DNA of 64,000 nt, taken from the NCBI GenBank assembly GCA_027627225.1, contig JAPFQT010000413.1, forward strand, positions 12,501 to 76,500. The letters run 5' to 3'. Position numbers and translations under genes: made by a program. The notes beneath the pieces were generated by a model. The model saw nothing but the letters and a program-made list of their open reading frames with translations. It was not told where the DNA came from and made no database searches. Positions within the stretch are counted from its first letter, which is position 1; the number at the start of each line of letters is the position of its first letter. Of the stretch, positions 43,960 through 56,999 are shown one piece after another. The DNA comes from Congeria kusceri. Its lineage: Eukaryota > Mollusca > Bivalvia > Myida > Dreissenidae.

Positions 43960-44480
43960 GTTCGTCTGTCGTGCGTGCTGCGTACGTAATAACTTAAAAA
44001 ATCTTTAAAAAAATTTATAAGAAATATTCCCTAAGTGGTTCTCTACAAAAATTGCTCAAATGCATCCTCTACCTTGAAACATATGGCCGCCGGGGCGGGG
44101 GGTGGGGTGGTGGGGCTTGCGGGGCCATTTTATTGATGGCTATATTGAAAACTTTGACAATCTTCTTGTAAGAAACCACTTCGAAATAATATTACAGAAA
44201 TATTCATAGGGTGGTTCTCTACCAAAGTTGCTCAAATGGTTCCGCTTTAAAAATATTGCCGCCAGAAGGGGGCATTTTTTCTTACAGGACTATATTAAAA
44301 ACTTTTAAAATCGTCTTGCCAGGAACCACTGTTTAGAATACGACATGATTTCACAGAAATGTTTCTCTACCAAAATATATATACTTTGAATTATGTTGAT
44401 GTGTTAACAATTCATGGCCGCCAGAGAGCGGGGCCTTTTTTCCTTATATATCATAGCAGGTTCTTTTCGCTTCTGACACT
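43960..44480. repeat. Dispersed repeat related to 14680-15300
   Basis: Imperfect sub-repeats of about 130-150 bases share GTGGTTCTCTACCAAA, ATGGCCGCC and TTTCACAGAAATG, with a G-rich patch near 44092-44135. It interrupts the B/C alignment (43260 then 44530), so it entered copy B after the duplication or was lost from C. Non-coding. Confidence 0.55.
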
Positions 44481-45309
44481 CCTCACTTTATAAGCCATTG
44501 CACCGTTACAGGCACTCTTGTTCAAATTATAACATTCAATGTTGCAAATAGTGTTCTTTGAAGTAAACTAGCGTGTGCAATCAATTATGTTTATGTATAT
44601 TGATGGGGAAACATATATCCCTGATTATTGAATCCACCTTGAAATCATGGTAATGTTATATCATTTGCTCCATACACCTGTCTTCTTTGTAATTTATATG
44701 TGTATACTAGAAACCGTTGTAATGCCAGAAAATGCGTTTGTAATGATAATAAATTGGGTCTCATAAAAACATTTCTAGACGACAAAACACGAGGGACAGA
44801 AAGTTTGGTATAACCATTTTAATTACTTACTAACGATACCAGTTTCTGTTGGACTGTGTGAAAGAAGTCAATTCTGCACAACGGCAATACTAACAGTGGA
44901 TTCATTCTTCTTTAATACACGATTGGAATGACCATCGAGAATCATTTTTGAAAATGGCACGCTCGATCGAATGATTTTAAAACAACTGAGAACGCCGAGA
45001 GAATTGGAGAAAGCAGAGAAAGTACTCTTTAAACCAGTTATAACTCAAATGCGTTTAACCGTTTCTAGATCGCCCCAGTTTGTATCATGGTTGTTTTGGT
45101 TTTGGAGTCGTGTCCTTCGTCATATGTATCGTATTATATAGGCATTTACTCATGTATGTGACATACGGGAGCTTAGGTTGTTGTTTTATTATACTTTATA
45201 TTGAAATAAAGTATTACATTTTAACAAGAGATATGGAAACTATCATAATGAATGGTATTGAATTATTGTCACATTATGTTTTTCAAAATTACAATAACAT
45301 CGAATAAAT

Positions 45310-45813
45310 AAGAAACCTTAAAGTCTAGTACATCGTGTTCCAGTTGGAAATAAGAAACCTTAAAGTCTAGTACATCGTGTTCCAGTTGGAAATAAGAAAC
45401 CTTAAAGTCTAGTACTTCGTGTTCCAGTTGGATATAAGAAACCTTAAAGTCTAGTACATCGTGTTCCAGTTGGAAATAAGAAACCTTAAAGTCTAGTACA
45501 TCGTGTTCCAGTTGGAAATAAGAAACCTTAAAGTCTAGTACATCGTGTTCCAGTTGGAAATAAGAAACCTTAAAGTCTAGTACATCGTGTTCCAGTTGGA
45601 AATAAGAAACCTTAAAGTCTAGTACATCGTGTTCCAGTTGGAAATAAGAAACCTTAAAGTCTAGTACATCGTGTTCCAGTTGGAAATAAGAAACCTTAAA
45701 GTATAGTACATCGTGTTCCAGTTGGAAATAAGAAACCTTAAAGTCTAGTACATCGTGTTCCAGTTGGATATAAGAAACCTTAAAGTCTAGTACATCGTGT
45801 TCCAGTTGGTAAA
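45310..45813. repeat. 42-bp minisatellite, 12 units
   Basis: Twelve units begin at 45310 and then every 42 bases up to 45772, with no indels and few substitutions (ACATCG/ACTTCG, GGAAAT/GGATAT, TCTAG/TATAG). The consensus contains AAACCTTAAAGTCTAGTACA and TCGTGTTCCAGTTGG. As 42 is a multiple of three, the minus strand gives a 14-residue periodic frame, which is a repeat artefact. Copy C carries one diverged unit at 53765-53806. Confidence 0.95.
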
Positions 45814-47471
45814 TAATGGCACGACACTCAGCACAATAGTACAGAAGAATAACATTTTCAAACTGACTTCTATAATGTATTGTCAATGGAACTAGAGTGA
45901 AGAATGCAAGAACGCTAGAATGAGGAAGAGGAACTGAGTATCTTATATTTAAAAAAATAGCAACATCTGCTTTTGTAACATGTTAACGAGAACATGTCTG
46001 CAACATCTGCATATATTTAAGTATATATTACTGTGTCTGAAAGCTTAATCTGATTTATTACTCTGTCTGTACGTTGTCAAATGAACATTAATTTAATGCA
46101 TTGACACAATCCTTAAATTATATTTTCCACAGTTAAATGCATATACCAGATCGACTGGTGTTTTCTCAGCTATATAGGATTCAGATAACATTCGCGAAAA
46201 TTCAAATGTCTTCCTATAAATCTATTTATCTTTTGTTGCATTGATGATACTATTTTCAAAAGTTTACATTTGTATCTGAATACATCATTGCATGTACTTT
46301 AATTCGATTATTTGTCCGTAAAAATTAAAACACACAAATACTCGTACATAAATGATTTTTTTAAACATTTTTTATCAACAATATTTCCTTTTTTGTTCGT
46401 TTTATATGTACATTATTATTGTCTGTTGATTGAAACGGCATGCCTTTTTCAGATACAATATGTGTTAATCATTCTTTTTTAGTACACTCGACAGGACACG
46501 GAAATATGTTCGAATAATGGAAGAGAACGTGACACACGATGGCCAATTTAGATCAACTCTGCCATGAACTTGACTGTGTATGGATCTTATTTCAATCGAG
46601 CATTTTGCCTGCATAAACGGCATAAGAGGCAGATTAATCTAGTTAAGGATATAATTTGTAATGGAATAACAAGAGGTACATAATTGTATAAGCGACCTTT
46701 TTCAGTAAGTTAGTTTAGAAACGTTTGCCAATGCAATCAGTAAATATATGTTGATGTTACTTATTGTGTTTTAAAACAACTTGGACGCAAAATACTTATT
46801 AAAAGACTTTGTGTTTTACCGATACGATATTGTGTTTTAAACATAGTGCTATTATAAGTCGTTCAATATATAACCTAGCGGTTAGTTCTATCGTCATAAA
46901 TTGTGAGTTGTTGTAGTTGACCACGTACAGTCACGTTCCATAAAGTGTCAACATTTTCAAAGTAAAGTCGGCACTTAAATACACATCTTATGAAGTTCGA
47001 CGATGGTTTATAAGTTGGTTGTTACAGTAAAAGAACGTAATGAAAGTAATACTTCGCTACGTAAATGTGTCGTTTTCATAAACATTTATTTTTGCAATTT
47101 GATGAAGAGATATATTTCAGTTATGAAATTGGATGTAAGTTATATGCATTGATGTAAATAAATCATACATTGACAACTTCCGTTGTAAAATAAAAATTCA
47201 TGAGTGACTAACGTTATACATATAGTTTATCACTGTACATATATATGCACTAGTATTTAATTTGTTAACACAATACGGGTAAAATAAATTCATAAAAAGT
47301 ACCCATGTTCTCTTAAAGGTATTCACGTGGACTCGCTTCCGTACGAAATGTCAAGATATATGGTTTCCAATCACATTAAATTAATAGAATGATCCATAAA
47401 CTATGGAAGCGTCCTGGTGCAAAATGTAAAAATAAAAATAAATAAAAATTATTCAATATTAACAAACTTAT

Positions 47472-47862
47472 TTCGTAATTACGACTTTGTATGTCGTAAT
47501 AACGACTTTTCATCTCGTAATTACGACTTTTTATTTCGTAATTACGACCAAGTATGTCGTAATTACGACTTAGTATCTCGTAATTACGACTTTTATCTCG
47601 TAATTACGGCTTATTATCTCGCAATAACGACTTTTTATCTCGTAATTACGACTTATTATGTCGTAATTACGACATATTATGTTACGACTTACTATCGCGT
47701 AATTACGACTTTTTTATCTCGTAATTTCGACTTTTTATCTCGTAATTACGACATAGTATCTTATAATTACGACTGTTTATCTCGTAATTACGACATAGTA
47801 TATCGTTATTACGACTTAGTATCTCGTAATCATGAGATAAAAAGTCGTAATTACGACTTGAG
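47472..47862. repeat. 21-bp palindrome-bearing tandem repeat, ~18-19 units
   Basis: Units of about 21 bases, TCGTAATTACGACTTAGTATC and variants, run head to tail. Most contain the perfect palindrome CGTAATTACG, often extended to GTCGTAATTACGAC. Near the right end an inverted segment (ATGAGATAAAAAGTCGTAA) flips the orientation. Unit length varies by one or two bases and one unit is cut short near 47680. Flanking sequence 47330-47400 still aligns with copies A and C. Confidence 0.9.
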
Positions 47863-47989
47863 AGAGTAGTGATGACGCATAAGCCAAGATTGAAATAGTA
47901 CTAATAGTACACTGTCTGCCTGTATGTCTGTCTGAAAACAATACATAAGATATAATTTTTATGTTATATACCTTCATTTAATAAAGATT

Positions 47990-48178
47990 TTTACATGTTG
48001 TTATTATTGCTTTTATTATTATTATTATTATTATTAGTAGTAGTAGTAGTAGTAGTAGTGGTAATAGTTGTAATAGTAGTAGTAGCAGTAGTAGTAGTGG
48101 TAGTAGTAGTAGTAGCAGCAGCAGAGCAGCAGCAACATTGACAGTAACAATAGTAGTAGTAGTAGTAGTAGAAGTAGC

Positions 48179-48235
<57 letters not shown>

Positions 48236-48551
48236 TGTAGTAGTTGTAGTGGAAGTAGCAGTAGTAGCAGCAGCAGAGCAGCAGCAACAGTGGCAGTAAC
48301 AATAGTAGTAGTAGGAGTAGTAGTATTTGTAGCAGTAGTAGTAGTGGTAATAGTAGTAGCAGCAGCAGCAGAGCAGTAGCAACAGTGGCAGTAACAATAG
48401 TAGTTATAGGAGTAGTAGTAGTAGTAGTAGAAGTAGTAGTAGTAGCAGTAGATTTAGTAGTAGAATTAGTGGTAGTAGAAGTAGCATCAGCAGAGCAGCA
48501 GAGACTGTGGCACTCTCAATAGTTGTAATAATAATAATAGTAGTAGTAGTA

Positions 48552-48588
<37 letters not shown>

Positions 48589-48628
48589 AAGTAGAAGTAG
48601 TAGTAGTAGTAGAGTAGTAGTAGTAGAA

Positions 48629-48679
<51 letters not shown>

Positions 48680-48735
48680 ATAGTAGTAGGAGGAGGAGGA
48701 GGAGGAGAAGAAGAAGAAGAAGAACTACTACTGCT
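47990..48735. repeat. (TAG)n compound microsatellite
   Basis: About 740 bases of imperfect (TAG)n with TTA, CAG, GAG and GAA blocks. A longer sub-block containing AGCAGAGCAGCAGCAACA and GTAACAATAGTAG recurs three times (about 48115, 48270 and 48365), so larger segments were also duplicated. Leu/Thr/Tyr/Ser homopolymer frames here are artefacts. Confidence 0.95.
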
Positions 48736-49612
48736 GCTAATTTTTAAGCCATTCACTGCAAGTAGGTAAAGATCTAGGATCAGAAAAGGTACAGGGTGCT
48801 CAAAAGAGGCAGGGGAAAATTCTGAGTTCTTTGAAAATTTCTAGTAATTAGGTAAATCCAGTTATTTTATCAGTTTAAAGCTTCTACATGTAATTAATGT
48901 ATAAGGCATTGACTCTGAATTTGTCATTGAATACTGGTAAAAATACAATGTATGCAGCTAATGCTTATTGATAGTTGTTTGATTAAGCTCTGGAGCTCAA
49001 TCACATTATTTTAAGAGTTTTTATTAAAATATATTAAACTAAACAATAATTAATTTACGGCTACAGTAATGGTCTATTGCATCGTCATATAACTTGTTTT
49101 ATGTTGAATTAATACATTCGTAAATATATAAACAATGCAGATTTAATTTTGATAGTGCAAAGTAGTTTAAGCCAGTGAAACGCACTGTATACTTCTTGTG
49201 CAGTTTTTATGATTGTTATATTTCTTTTCAGGCTGCTGATTCAGTTGGTTTGATTCCTATACGATCTACATGTACTCTACTCTTGCATCGTGATGGATAA
49301 AAGTGTTTTTCTGCAGGTCTTATTGTTTTGAGACATTATTTAGCATTGCATAACCTGACATGTGCAGAGGAATTCCAGATGTAATGTAAAAATACTGGAT
49401 TAATTTGTGTGCATGGCTAGCCAACTGCACTGACAATTCAACGGATAGTTAAAAAAAAATTCAGTTCTGGTATGAATTTGTACTTTTTATGTTTAATCAT
49501 TACCAGTATTGATATACACATCATAAACACAACATTCAATATTCAATAGTGTGTATGATAATGGATAATGCAGAATACTATTATTATCCAGCATGTTTTG
49601 CTGGAAGCATTA
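48736..49612. other. Non-coding stretch
   Basis: AT-rich sequence between the TAG tract and the Harbinger-like MITE. No exon, tandem repeat or RNA gene is visible. Confidence 0.4.
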
Positions 49613-50154
49613 GGCCGCTTTCCCGTATTTCCGCACTCGCATCCGTATCCGTATCCGCATAATTATTATGCGGAAGGCGCTTTAAAAATGTTCATGAATC
49701 CGCATAATCGTCGAATATTATAGTTTCGTTCCAATTTCCAAATAGTTCAAATGCCTGAGCAAGAAGAAATTAAACATTTTCATTCAGTCGACTTTAAATA
49801 CTTATTCCAGTATTCGAGACCATTCACAAGTGATAGATTGTAAAGAATTTAAATCATCCAACATGTCTATCAACTACATATGTCATGACTTATACAAAGG
49901 GTTTGCGTTTTTACTGAGTTATTGTACTCGGTGAGTCTTCGGCTGATTTATCAAGGTATCTTGAGACTATTTCTGCTACTTTGCCAATGTTGTATGCACA
50001 ACATACTTTTGTTCAACATGATAAGTTAGATACCATATCGTCCGCAATCGCTCCCCGAACGGCTTTTTGCGGATGCGCTTTGCGGATACGGACTGCGGAC
50101 ACATGGAAACGGTTCAACTGTTTTCAACTGATACGGACATATGGAAAAGCGGCC
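49613..50154. mobile_element. PIF/Harbinger-like MITE
   Basis: The ends GGCCGCTTTCCC (49613) and the inverse of GGCCGCTTTTCC (ending 50154) form terminal inverted repeats flanked on both sides by TTA (49610-49612 and 50155-50157). A TWA target duplication with GGCC-type ends is typical of PIF/Harbinger. Subterminal regions are rich in TCCGTATCCGCA and its inverse. At 542 bp with no transposase frame it is non-autonomous. Confidence 0.65.
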
Positions 50155-50819
50155 TTATATAAATATGCTTATTAATTGTTATATTTTGATGTGCAGCAAG
50201 TGACAATATATGTCTATGTTGTAGTTATATTTATACAATGCATATGCGGTATTGGTGATAAGCTGTATTTGCTTTTTTTAAGTTATTCTGTCCTATATCA
50301 GATCATAGTTACCATCATTAAACCAACCACATGATATCACACATATGTTATGGTTTTTGTTACAAAGTAGCAAAGAACAGAATAAAGGCCATTGGATATA
50401 CGTGTGCATATGTATAATGTTTCATATTCATGTAATTTGAATACGACGGTAATTTTTTCTGATCAACAAAGATATATTTAGGACACATATAATCGACCTA
50501 TATCTTTTTGTGCTTGTGTCATTGTCAACATACCTGTACAAAAACATTCATCGTCAATTTTAATTTCAATGTACCAGTTTATACAAGCTGGGGTATTAAT
50601 AGTTCGGGTATTATTATTTGTATTTACTCTCTTGTTACACCTTTTTAAATTTGTCATAGTAACAATCGTACTGTTAATTTAAAAAGAGACTTATCGAAGC
50701 CATGAAAAAAACGCTGCTGCTTGTTTATGCACAGGTTAACATTCACGACATTTTACCAGCATGCTGTAATTAAAAAAGAGAGAATTATCATCCACATTGT
50801 TGATGACACGCGTATGTTT
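50155..50819. other. Non-coding stretch left of copy C
   Basis: AT-rich sequence. Limited words near 50440-50820 may extend the alignment with copy B, but not convincingly. No gene seen. Confidence 0.35.
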
Positions 50820-53497
50820 AACGAAACACTAACAAAGTATAGTACCATTCCAAACACATTATTTGATATTTTATATCTCTAGGACACTAAACAGGGTTTC
50901 GTTATGATATTGATAATGATGAATGTTGTAGATATGTCCAGAAATATTACATTTTTACTGTTTTATGTACAATAACTTCAGTGAAGGACATTTGCTATCA
51001 CATAATGTTTTTGCATTAATACTACTACAGATATATCGTTTGTATTTTTATTACGAGTTCAACATGACATTAAAACAACAGTTAATATGTTTATTGAAGA
51101 GAAAACGAATACTTTTTTTTGGTGCTCTTAGTAATAATTTTGTCGTATGACTCTTCCTTATTCTAATCCTCACTAGGAAGCGAGCTGTATGGAATTGGAA
51201 ATGATGCAGTTAGCCATTTTTTGTTGATTATTAGATGAACTATTTTTAGAGGATACGTTATATTCTGAAGACAAACATTGCCTCAACGACTGTATTTATT
51301 TTTGGGTCTATGATTTGCAACAGGGTATACGCCGTTATTTTCGGTTCTTGTCTTGAACGAGACACACTAATCACTTTCCTAGGAAAATACGAGTACATGT
51401 ATAAGCGTTAACATTTTTGTATTTGCTTCTGCATAAAATTCACATAACACGTCGGTAGGTAAACGATGATGCAAGCAAAATCACACCTTGTCAAACGAAC
51501 GTTTATCTCAACATTAACGGGTCTTTGAATGATTTGATCAGAAATGTAATTGTGATATTGTCTTAAATACGTATTTGGTCGTTGAGAGGACTACTAACGA
51601 ATATTAGTGCCATACCGTTTTTGTCATTACATAAGAGTACGTATCGATGAAATTTCAAATGGACAATATATCAGGCTACGTTAGCAACCTGACACGATTT
51701 ATTGCAGAAGTGTATCGTAAATTATATTTTGCACTGACTGTGCATAAATCTTGATGAGAAAATATCTGTATTAGCTGATTCCTAAATGTCACAGAAACCT
51801 TAAACAGAAATGGAAACGTGTTTAGGAGATATCGGCCCACTCTCCCTTGGGTATGTAAAAACTATAGTTTTATGGAAATATACCAGCATTAAAAATAGGA
51901 TTCAGCTGGTTGAAATCATAACATTCAATATTTATTTAGTTATAGTTATCCTGCTGATAGTATCATTTCTTCGATACTTCTTTCTTTCTTTTTGTTTCCC
52001 AACATAAAAAGTAAATGTTCGAGACCTGTACACATACAACATTAAAAAGCAAACACAGTTATATTATATCATTGGCTGATGTGCTTAGCAGACATAATAA
52101 TAATTAATATTGACCTTTATTGTCCTAAAATTTGCCATTACGAAACACATATGAATACCTGCCCTATTATAATACGAACTGTTAATTTGAACTATTCTCG
52201 GTGTTAGATCTGTTTGTTTGCGAATTGAAAGAAAATCAAACCTTACATTGTAATTAACGAGATTTTGCACGATGAATAGTGGTGTTCCGGATTTCAAGCA
52301 AATGCATTTACCAATATTGTTTAAACGATTGCTTCGATTAGATATTTAAATTAAAACTAAGTGTGCACACGTGTTCATTAAAACTAACAATCGTCGCATG
52401 TAGATTTAAAGCAAATGACTTTACCGATATTGTTTAAACAATTGCATTCGATTAGCTATTTTTACATAAAAATTAAGTGTGTACATGTGTTCATTAAAGC
52501 TAACAATATTCGCATGTAGAAATACTTACAAAATTTAATTGCAAGGATAACATATACTGCATATGTGACAATGTTAACCTTGGCTGACCATTATCTCTGA
52601 ATTTTAAGCTAACTGAACAATCAAAATAATGCAAGCACACGTGTCTAAAGATTTCTTAAGTAAACAAATGGCTGCATCCATATGTTCATTCTTCATTCCT
52701 TCGATTTCCATGAAATGTTGCAAATAGTGTTCTTTGAAGTAAGCCAGCTTGTGTCAATCAATGATGATATATATCATTATACGGAAACATATACCCCTGT
52801 TGATTGAATCCACACCGAAATGTTGGCAATGTTCTATCATTAGGAGCGTACACTTGTCTTCTTTGTAATTTATAGATCAATACTAAAAACTGTTGTAATG
52901 CCAGATAATAATCTTATATTGACAATTACATTTAGTCTCAATATACACATCTATATTTCTAGACATCAAAACACGAGAGGAAGCAGATTTATGCAACCAA
53001 TTTAGCTACTCAATAATATCGTTTCTGATTGACTGTATTAAATATGTCAACCCTGCACAACGGCAACAATACCAGTGGATATATGATTCTTTACAATACG
53101 CGTCATCGAAATAATTTTGAAGATTGCACGCTCGATCGAATGATTTAAAGGCAAATGAGAACGCAAAGCGAATTGGAGAAAGCATTATGTGAAAGCATGG
53201 AGAAAGTACTATATGCTCTCTTTAGCCGTCCTTTAAACCAGTTTTAATTCGAATGATTTTAACCGTTCTTAGATCTCCCCAGTTTTGTATCATGTCGATG
53301 TTTATTGTTGGTTTTTGAGTCATTTCTATCGTCACGTGTATCTTTATCTATAGGCAATTAATCATAAGACTGAAATTTAATAACTTTAGATGTTAATTAT
53401 AAGTTCTTTTTTTACTGATGCAGCAGATATTTTATGATATATATTTTATTGAAAAAAAGGTTGTTTTAACAAGAGTTATCAAAACGAACATAATAAA

Positions 53498-53705
53498 GGT
53501 CGCGATGGCCTAGTGGATATGGTGTCAGCCTAGCGATCGGGAGGTTCCGGGTTCGATCCCCACTCTGTGAGCGTTCTCAAGATCTCACCCAAAGACACCA
53601 AGTACTGGTTCTACCCAAGAAACAGACTCGAGAGTGTCTCTATAAGCCTTAGGCTTTCGATGTAATCGAGCTAAAATAAATAGGTTTTAACTGATGTCAC
53701 ATAAT
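53498..53705 (+). mobile_element. tRNA-derived SINE with 10-bp target duplication
   Basis: The head has GATGGCCTAGTGGATATGG (A box) and CCGGGTTCGATCCCC (B box). A non-tRNA body follows with CAAGTACTGGTTCTACCCAA and GAGTGTCTCTATAAGCC, then a tail near CTAAAATAAATA. ACATAATAAA occurs immediately before (53488-53497) and after (53706-53715). The matching place in copy B (about 45235-45275) has no SINE. The wording is familiar as a widespread bivalve SINE family; the name was not checked. Confidence 0.8.
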
Positions 53706-55884
53706 ACATAATAAATTAAGGTCATTGTCACATTTTTAATCACTACAATAAAATCGAATAAATAAATAACCTTGAAGACAAGTTCGTCGTGTTCCAGTAG
53801 CAACAAATGTACACGACACTGAAAACATTAGTGCAGACGCATTAACTTTTCTAACTAACTTTTCTATAATGTACATGTTTTCTTACTGACATATATCATG
53901 TACATGTACATGTTTTGTAAGCGGTACTCGGCTGAAAAATGATAGAACGCTAGAATGAGGAATGTAGTTACCAAATATTTAGAAATTACCCGCATCTGCT
54001 CTTGTAACATGTTAACGAGTACCTTTCTGCAACTTCTGCATAATTCCATTGATATTACTGGTCTTGCAAACTTAATCTGATTTATTACTCTGTATGTACT
54101 TTTTCAAGGACATAATGCACAATCGTTATCCTTGAATTATATTTGTCACAGTCAAATGCTGAAAACAGATCGACTGGTGCTTTTGTTCAGCGGTATCACA
54201 GACAGATAACATTCGCAACAATTGCAATGTATTTCTGTAAATCTAGTTACTTATTCTTGCATCGAATATACAAGGTATTAGTTTGAAAAGTGCACACTTG
54301 TAACTAAATACATCTTTACATATACATTAATTCTAATAGTCTGTAAATATGAAAACACACAAATAGTAATACATATATGTTTTTGCTTTAATAAAGTTTA
54401 AACATGTTTATTTTATTTTCTTGTTTAATAGGCACATCATTGTTGTTTGTAGATTGAAGCGGCATTCGGTTGTTTCCCTTCTTCAGATTGCAAGATGTTA
54501 TAATCATTCCTTGCTAGTACACTCGACATCAAACGGTTATAGTTTCGCGCCAAGGACGAGGCCTTGTCACATGATGGCCTTCAATGTAAATAACATATTT
54601 CTTTCTGATTACAACGAGCCTTCTACCTGCATGAACGGCGCATATGAGGCACACTACATCAGAAATATCACTGGTCATAAAATAACAACAGGGGCATGAT
54701 AGTTTGAGCAACTGTTTCCAGTAAGTTAATTTAGAAACTTTTGGCATTGTAGTCAGTTAATATATTACGAATGGAGTTTTAAAGAACTTGGACATAAACT
54801 TTGTTAAAATGGCTTTGATGATTTACGATACGATATTGTTGTTAACATAGTGTACTCATATATGGACATCGTTTTGTAAATAAAGGTTAGCTGAATTTGT
54901 TATGGATTATGAGTTGTTGTAGTTGAACACGTACATGTTCCATAAAGTGTAAATATTCCCCTTAATAAAGACAAAATACAAATCGTAAGATGTTCGACGA
55001 ATGTGTTGCTTGAAAGTTGTTTGTTACAGCAAAGGAAAGTGATGAAAATAAGATGTGTACAACAATTCGCTTATTGTAAATGTGTCGTTTTCATAGACAC
55101 AATCGTTTGTATGGATTTGGTGAAGAGATATCTGTCAGTTACGAAAGTAGATGTGAGTTCAATGCATTGATGTAAATATGTCATGCATTGACAACTTCTG
55201 TTGCAAATTAATAGTTAAAGACAGATTAATATTTAACTACTTCATGTCATTCGCGTTGCATATCATTAAATAATTGGTGTGCACGTACGAGATATGGTTA
55301 CACAACCGTTACGATTGTCACGTACTGGAATGGCGAATTATGTATATCTATTTCTATATATAACATAAACTACAAACCAAAGCATCGTGGATATGTGTGC
55401 ATAAACGATATCATTTTATGAACAGCTGAAGTATTTTTTCACTAAATGCTTGTGAGTGAGTAACGTTATACATATAGCATACCCGTGTAAATGCACTAAT
55501 ATTTAATTTGTCAAAACAAGACTGGTACAAAAAGTCATTCACAATTACCCTTGCCCTCTTAAAAGTCTTTAATTCAACAGTGTGTTTTTCGGTCTGAATT
55601 GTTCAGTGTAAAACTACTCCATGATAATACAGTATGAAAGAATCCCTACAACTACTAACATGAGGACTCGCTTCCGTATGATGTGTTTCAATATATATGG
55701 TTTCTAATTGTTTTAAATTAATAGAGTGGTCCATAAGCATTGCTCCTACAGACGAGTATTCATGTTGTCTCAAGATTGGAAATCAAATGCGAAGATATTA
55801 ACCACATTACTGAATGAAATAAATCATAAAACTAGTGGGTAAAATCAATGTGAATTCACTCTTTTGTCGTTTTCAGAATTTAAG

Positions 55885-56140
55885 AAAGCCGGGCTGACTA
55901 GCTCAGTTTTTAATTTCTACGGCTATCTCCCCCTACCTCTGATTCAAGTAGGGCAGTTTTCATTTACTGGCATAAGAATGTGCACATAGTACTACTGGTT
56001 AACCGCTTATATTGGCTAAGCCTGCCCAGGAAAAGTGTGAGTATGTTAACTGGCCGCCGTTATATGTCTGAAATACAGTTAAAAACGGCGAAAAATCCAA
56101 ACAAAACAAAACAAGCAAACAATCAAGAACATAAGAATAC
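55885..56140 (+). mobile_element. SINE with GCCGTTATATG...CGGCG motif and CAAA-rich tail
   Basis: The segment starts GCCGGGCTGACTAGCTCAG, contains GTTAACTGGCCGCCGTTATA, CTGAAATACAGTT and AAAACGGCG, and ends in a CAAA/AAAC-rich tail near 56100-56135. This 3' motif is one I associate with an abundant mollusc SINE. It breaks the alignment of copy C with copy A at about 16505, so it inserted after duplication. An 80-codon open frame crosses it and should be ignored. Confidence 0.6.
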
Positions 56141-56219
56141 CTTAATCTTCGTGCGTCGTGTTTACGTTTTTGATTTCGTTAAATATGTATACTATATGAT
56201 ACAGCCACATATCCACTTA

Positions 56220-56285
56220 TAGTGTAATTACCTCAATTTTAAAAGCAGTCACTAGTGTAATTACCTCAATTTTAGAAGCAGTCAA
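56220..56285. repeat. 33-bp direct duplication
   Basis: TAGTGTAATTACCTCAATTT and the following bases to GCAGTCAC/A occur twice back to back with one substitution. The second unit aligns with copy A near 16625-16650, so this is a local duplication in copy C. Confidence 0.85.
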
Positions 56286-56999
56286 TACACCTCCTTGCAC
56301 TTGCATATTACTGGGATAAAACTATATTAATATAAAATATGTTTATATTAGGGGTGCAACGATATACCGGTATATCGGTATATCGCGATACATGCAATGG
56401 CAATATCGTATCGCAATACGGTTTTGCTTTACAGCAATATTTATAGAAACTTTATGTACAAAACACCAATTAACAAAATATGAAAATAATTAGAAAATTA
56501 CAATACCTCATACACGAAACACATTAATCCAACTTGAAAGTAAATATTCATGTTAATATTCAATAAGTTTTCCCACATAACACAGTTACCATTTTAATTC
56601 CAATACATGTTTATTTCATCACCCGATTTAAATCTCCAATTTATCCACTGCAGCAAAACAACATTCTGATTGTTTGACACCCCTTGTCATTTCCCCTAGA
56701 ACACTTAATTCATTAATGCTCTATCGACAGTGCTTGTGTTATTCAGGTACAGTACTATTGATTGATGCTTTTGGACACCACTCAGTGTGTTATAACAACA
56801 ACATTTATTAGCATATAAGCATGATAAATGCTTTTCTGCCACAAGATACAATTACGCAGTGTGTAAAGTTTAAATACATAAATACAATGATAGAAGTTAA
56901 CAAAAATAAATACATAGATATGTACTTGTTAAATTGGCTATAATTTATTATTGATTATCTAAATTATTCCGTATCTAATTTGCGTTGTAAATATATTTT

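Larger units (their letters stand above)
40560..47400 (+). repeat. Segmental copy B of the triplicated unit
   Basis: Aligned blocks with copy C run almost end to end: 40620-40810 with 50870-51110, 41030-41120 with 51140-51200, 41220-41330 with 51310-51400, 43070-43200 with 52200-52330, 44530-44790 with 52715-52985, 44990-45310 with 53210-53765, 45900-46320 with 53940-54350, 46390-46500 with 54420-54520 and 47330-47400 with 55670-55740. Copy B additionally holds a degenerate ~150-bp array, a dispersed repeat and the 42-bp minisatellite, all missing from C. No reading frame is kept between copies. Confidence 0.75.

Noticed and set aside
45269..45886. Minus-strand 205-codon frame with a 14-residue repeat
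   Set aside because: It lies over the 42-bp array; the flanking sequence is not coding in the aligned copy C.
47417..47869. 150-codon frame rich in RNYDF repeats
   Set aside because: It follows the 21-bp tandem repeat (seven codons per unit) and has no start context or homologous frame in other copies.
54421..54699. 92-codon frame in copy C
   Set aside because: It starts at a TTG, and the aligned sequence in copies A and B is interrupted by stops.
55980..56222. 80-codon frame in copy C
   Set aside because: It crosses a SINE and its CAAA-rich tail.
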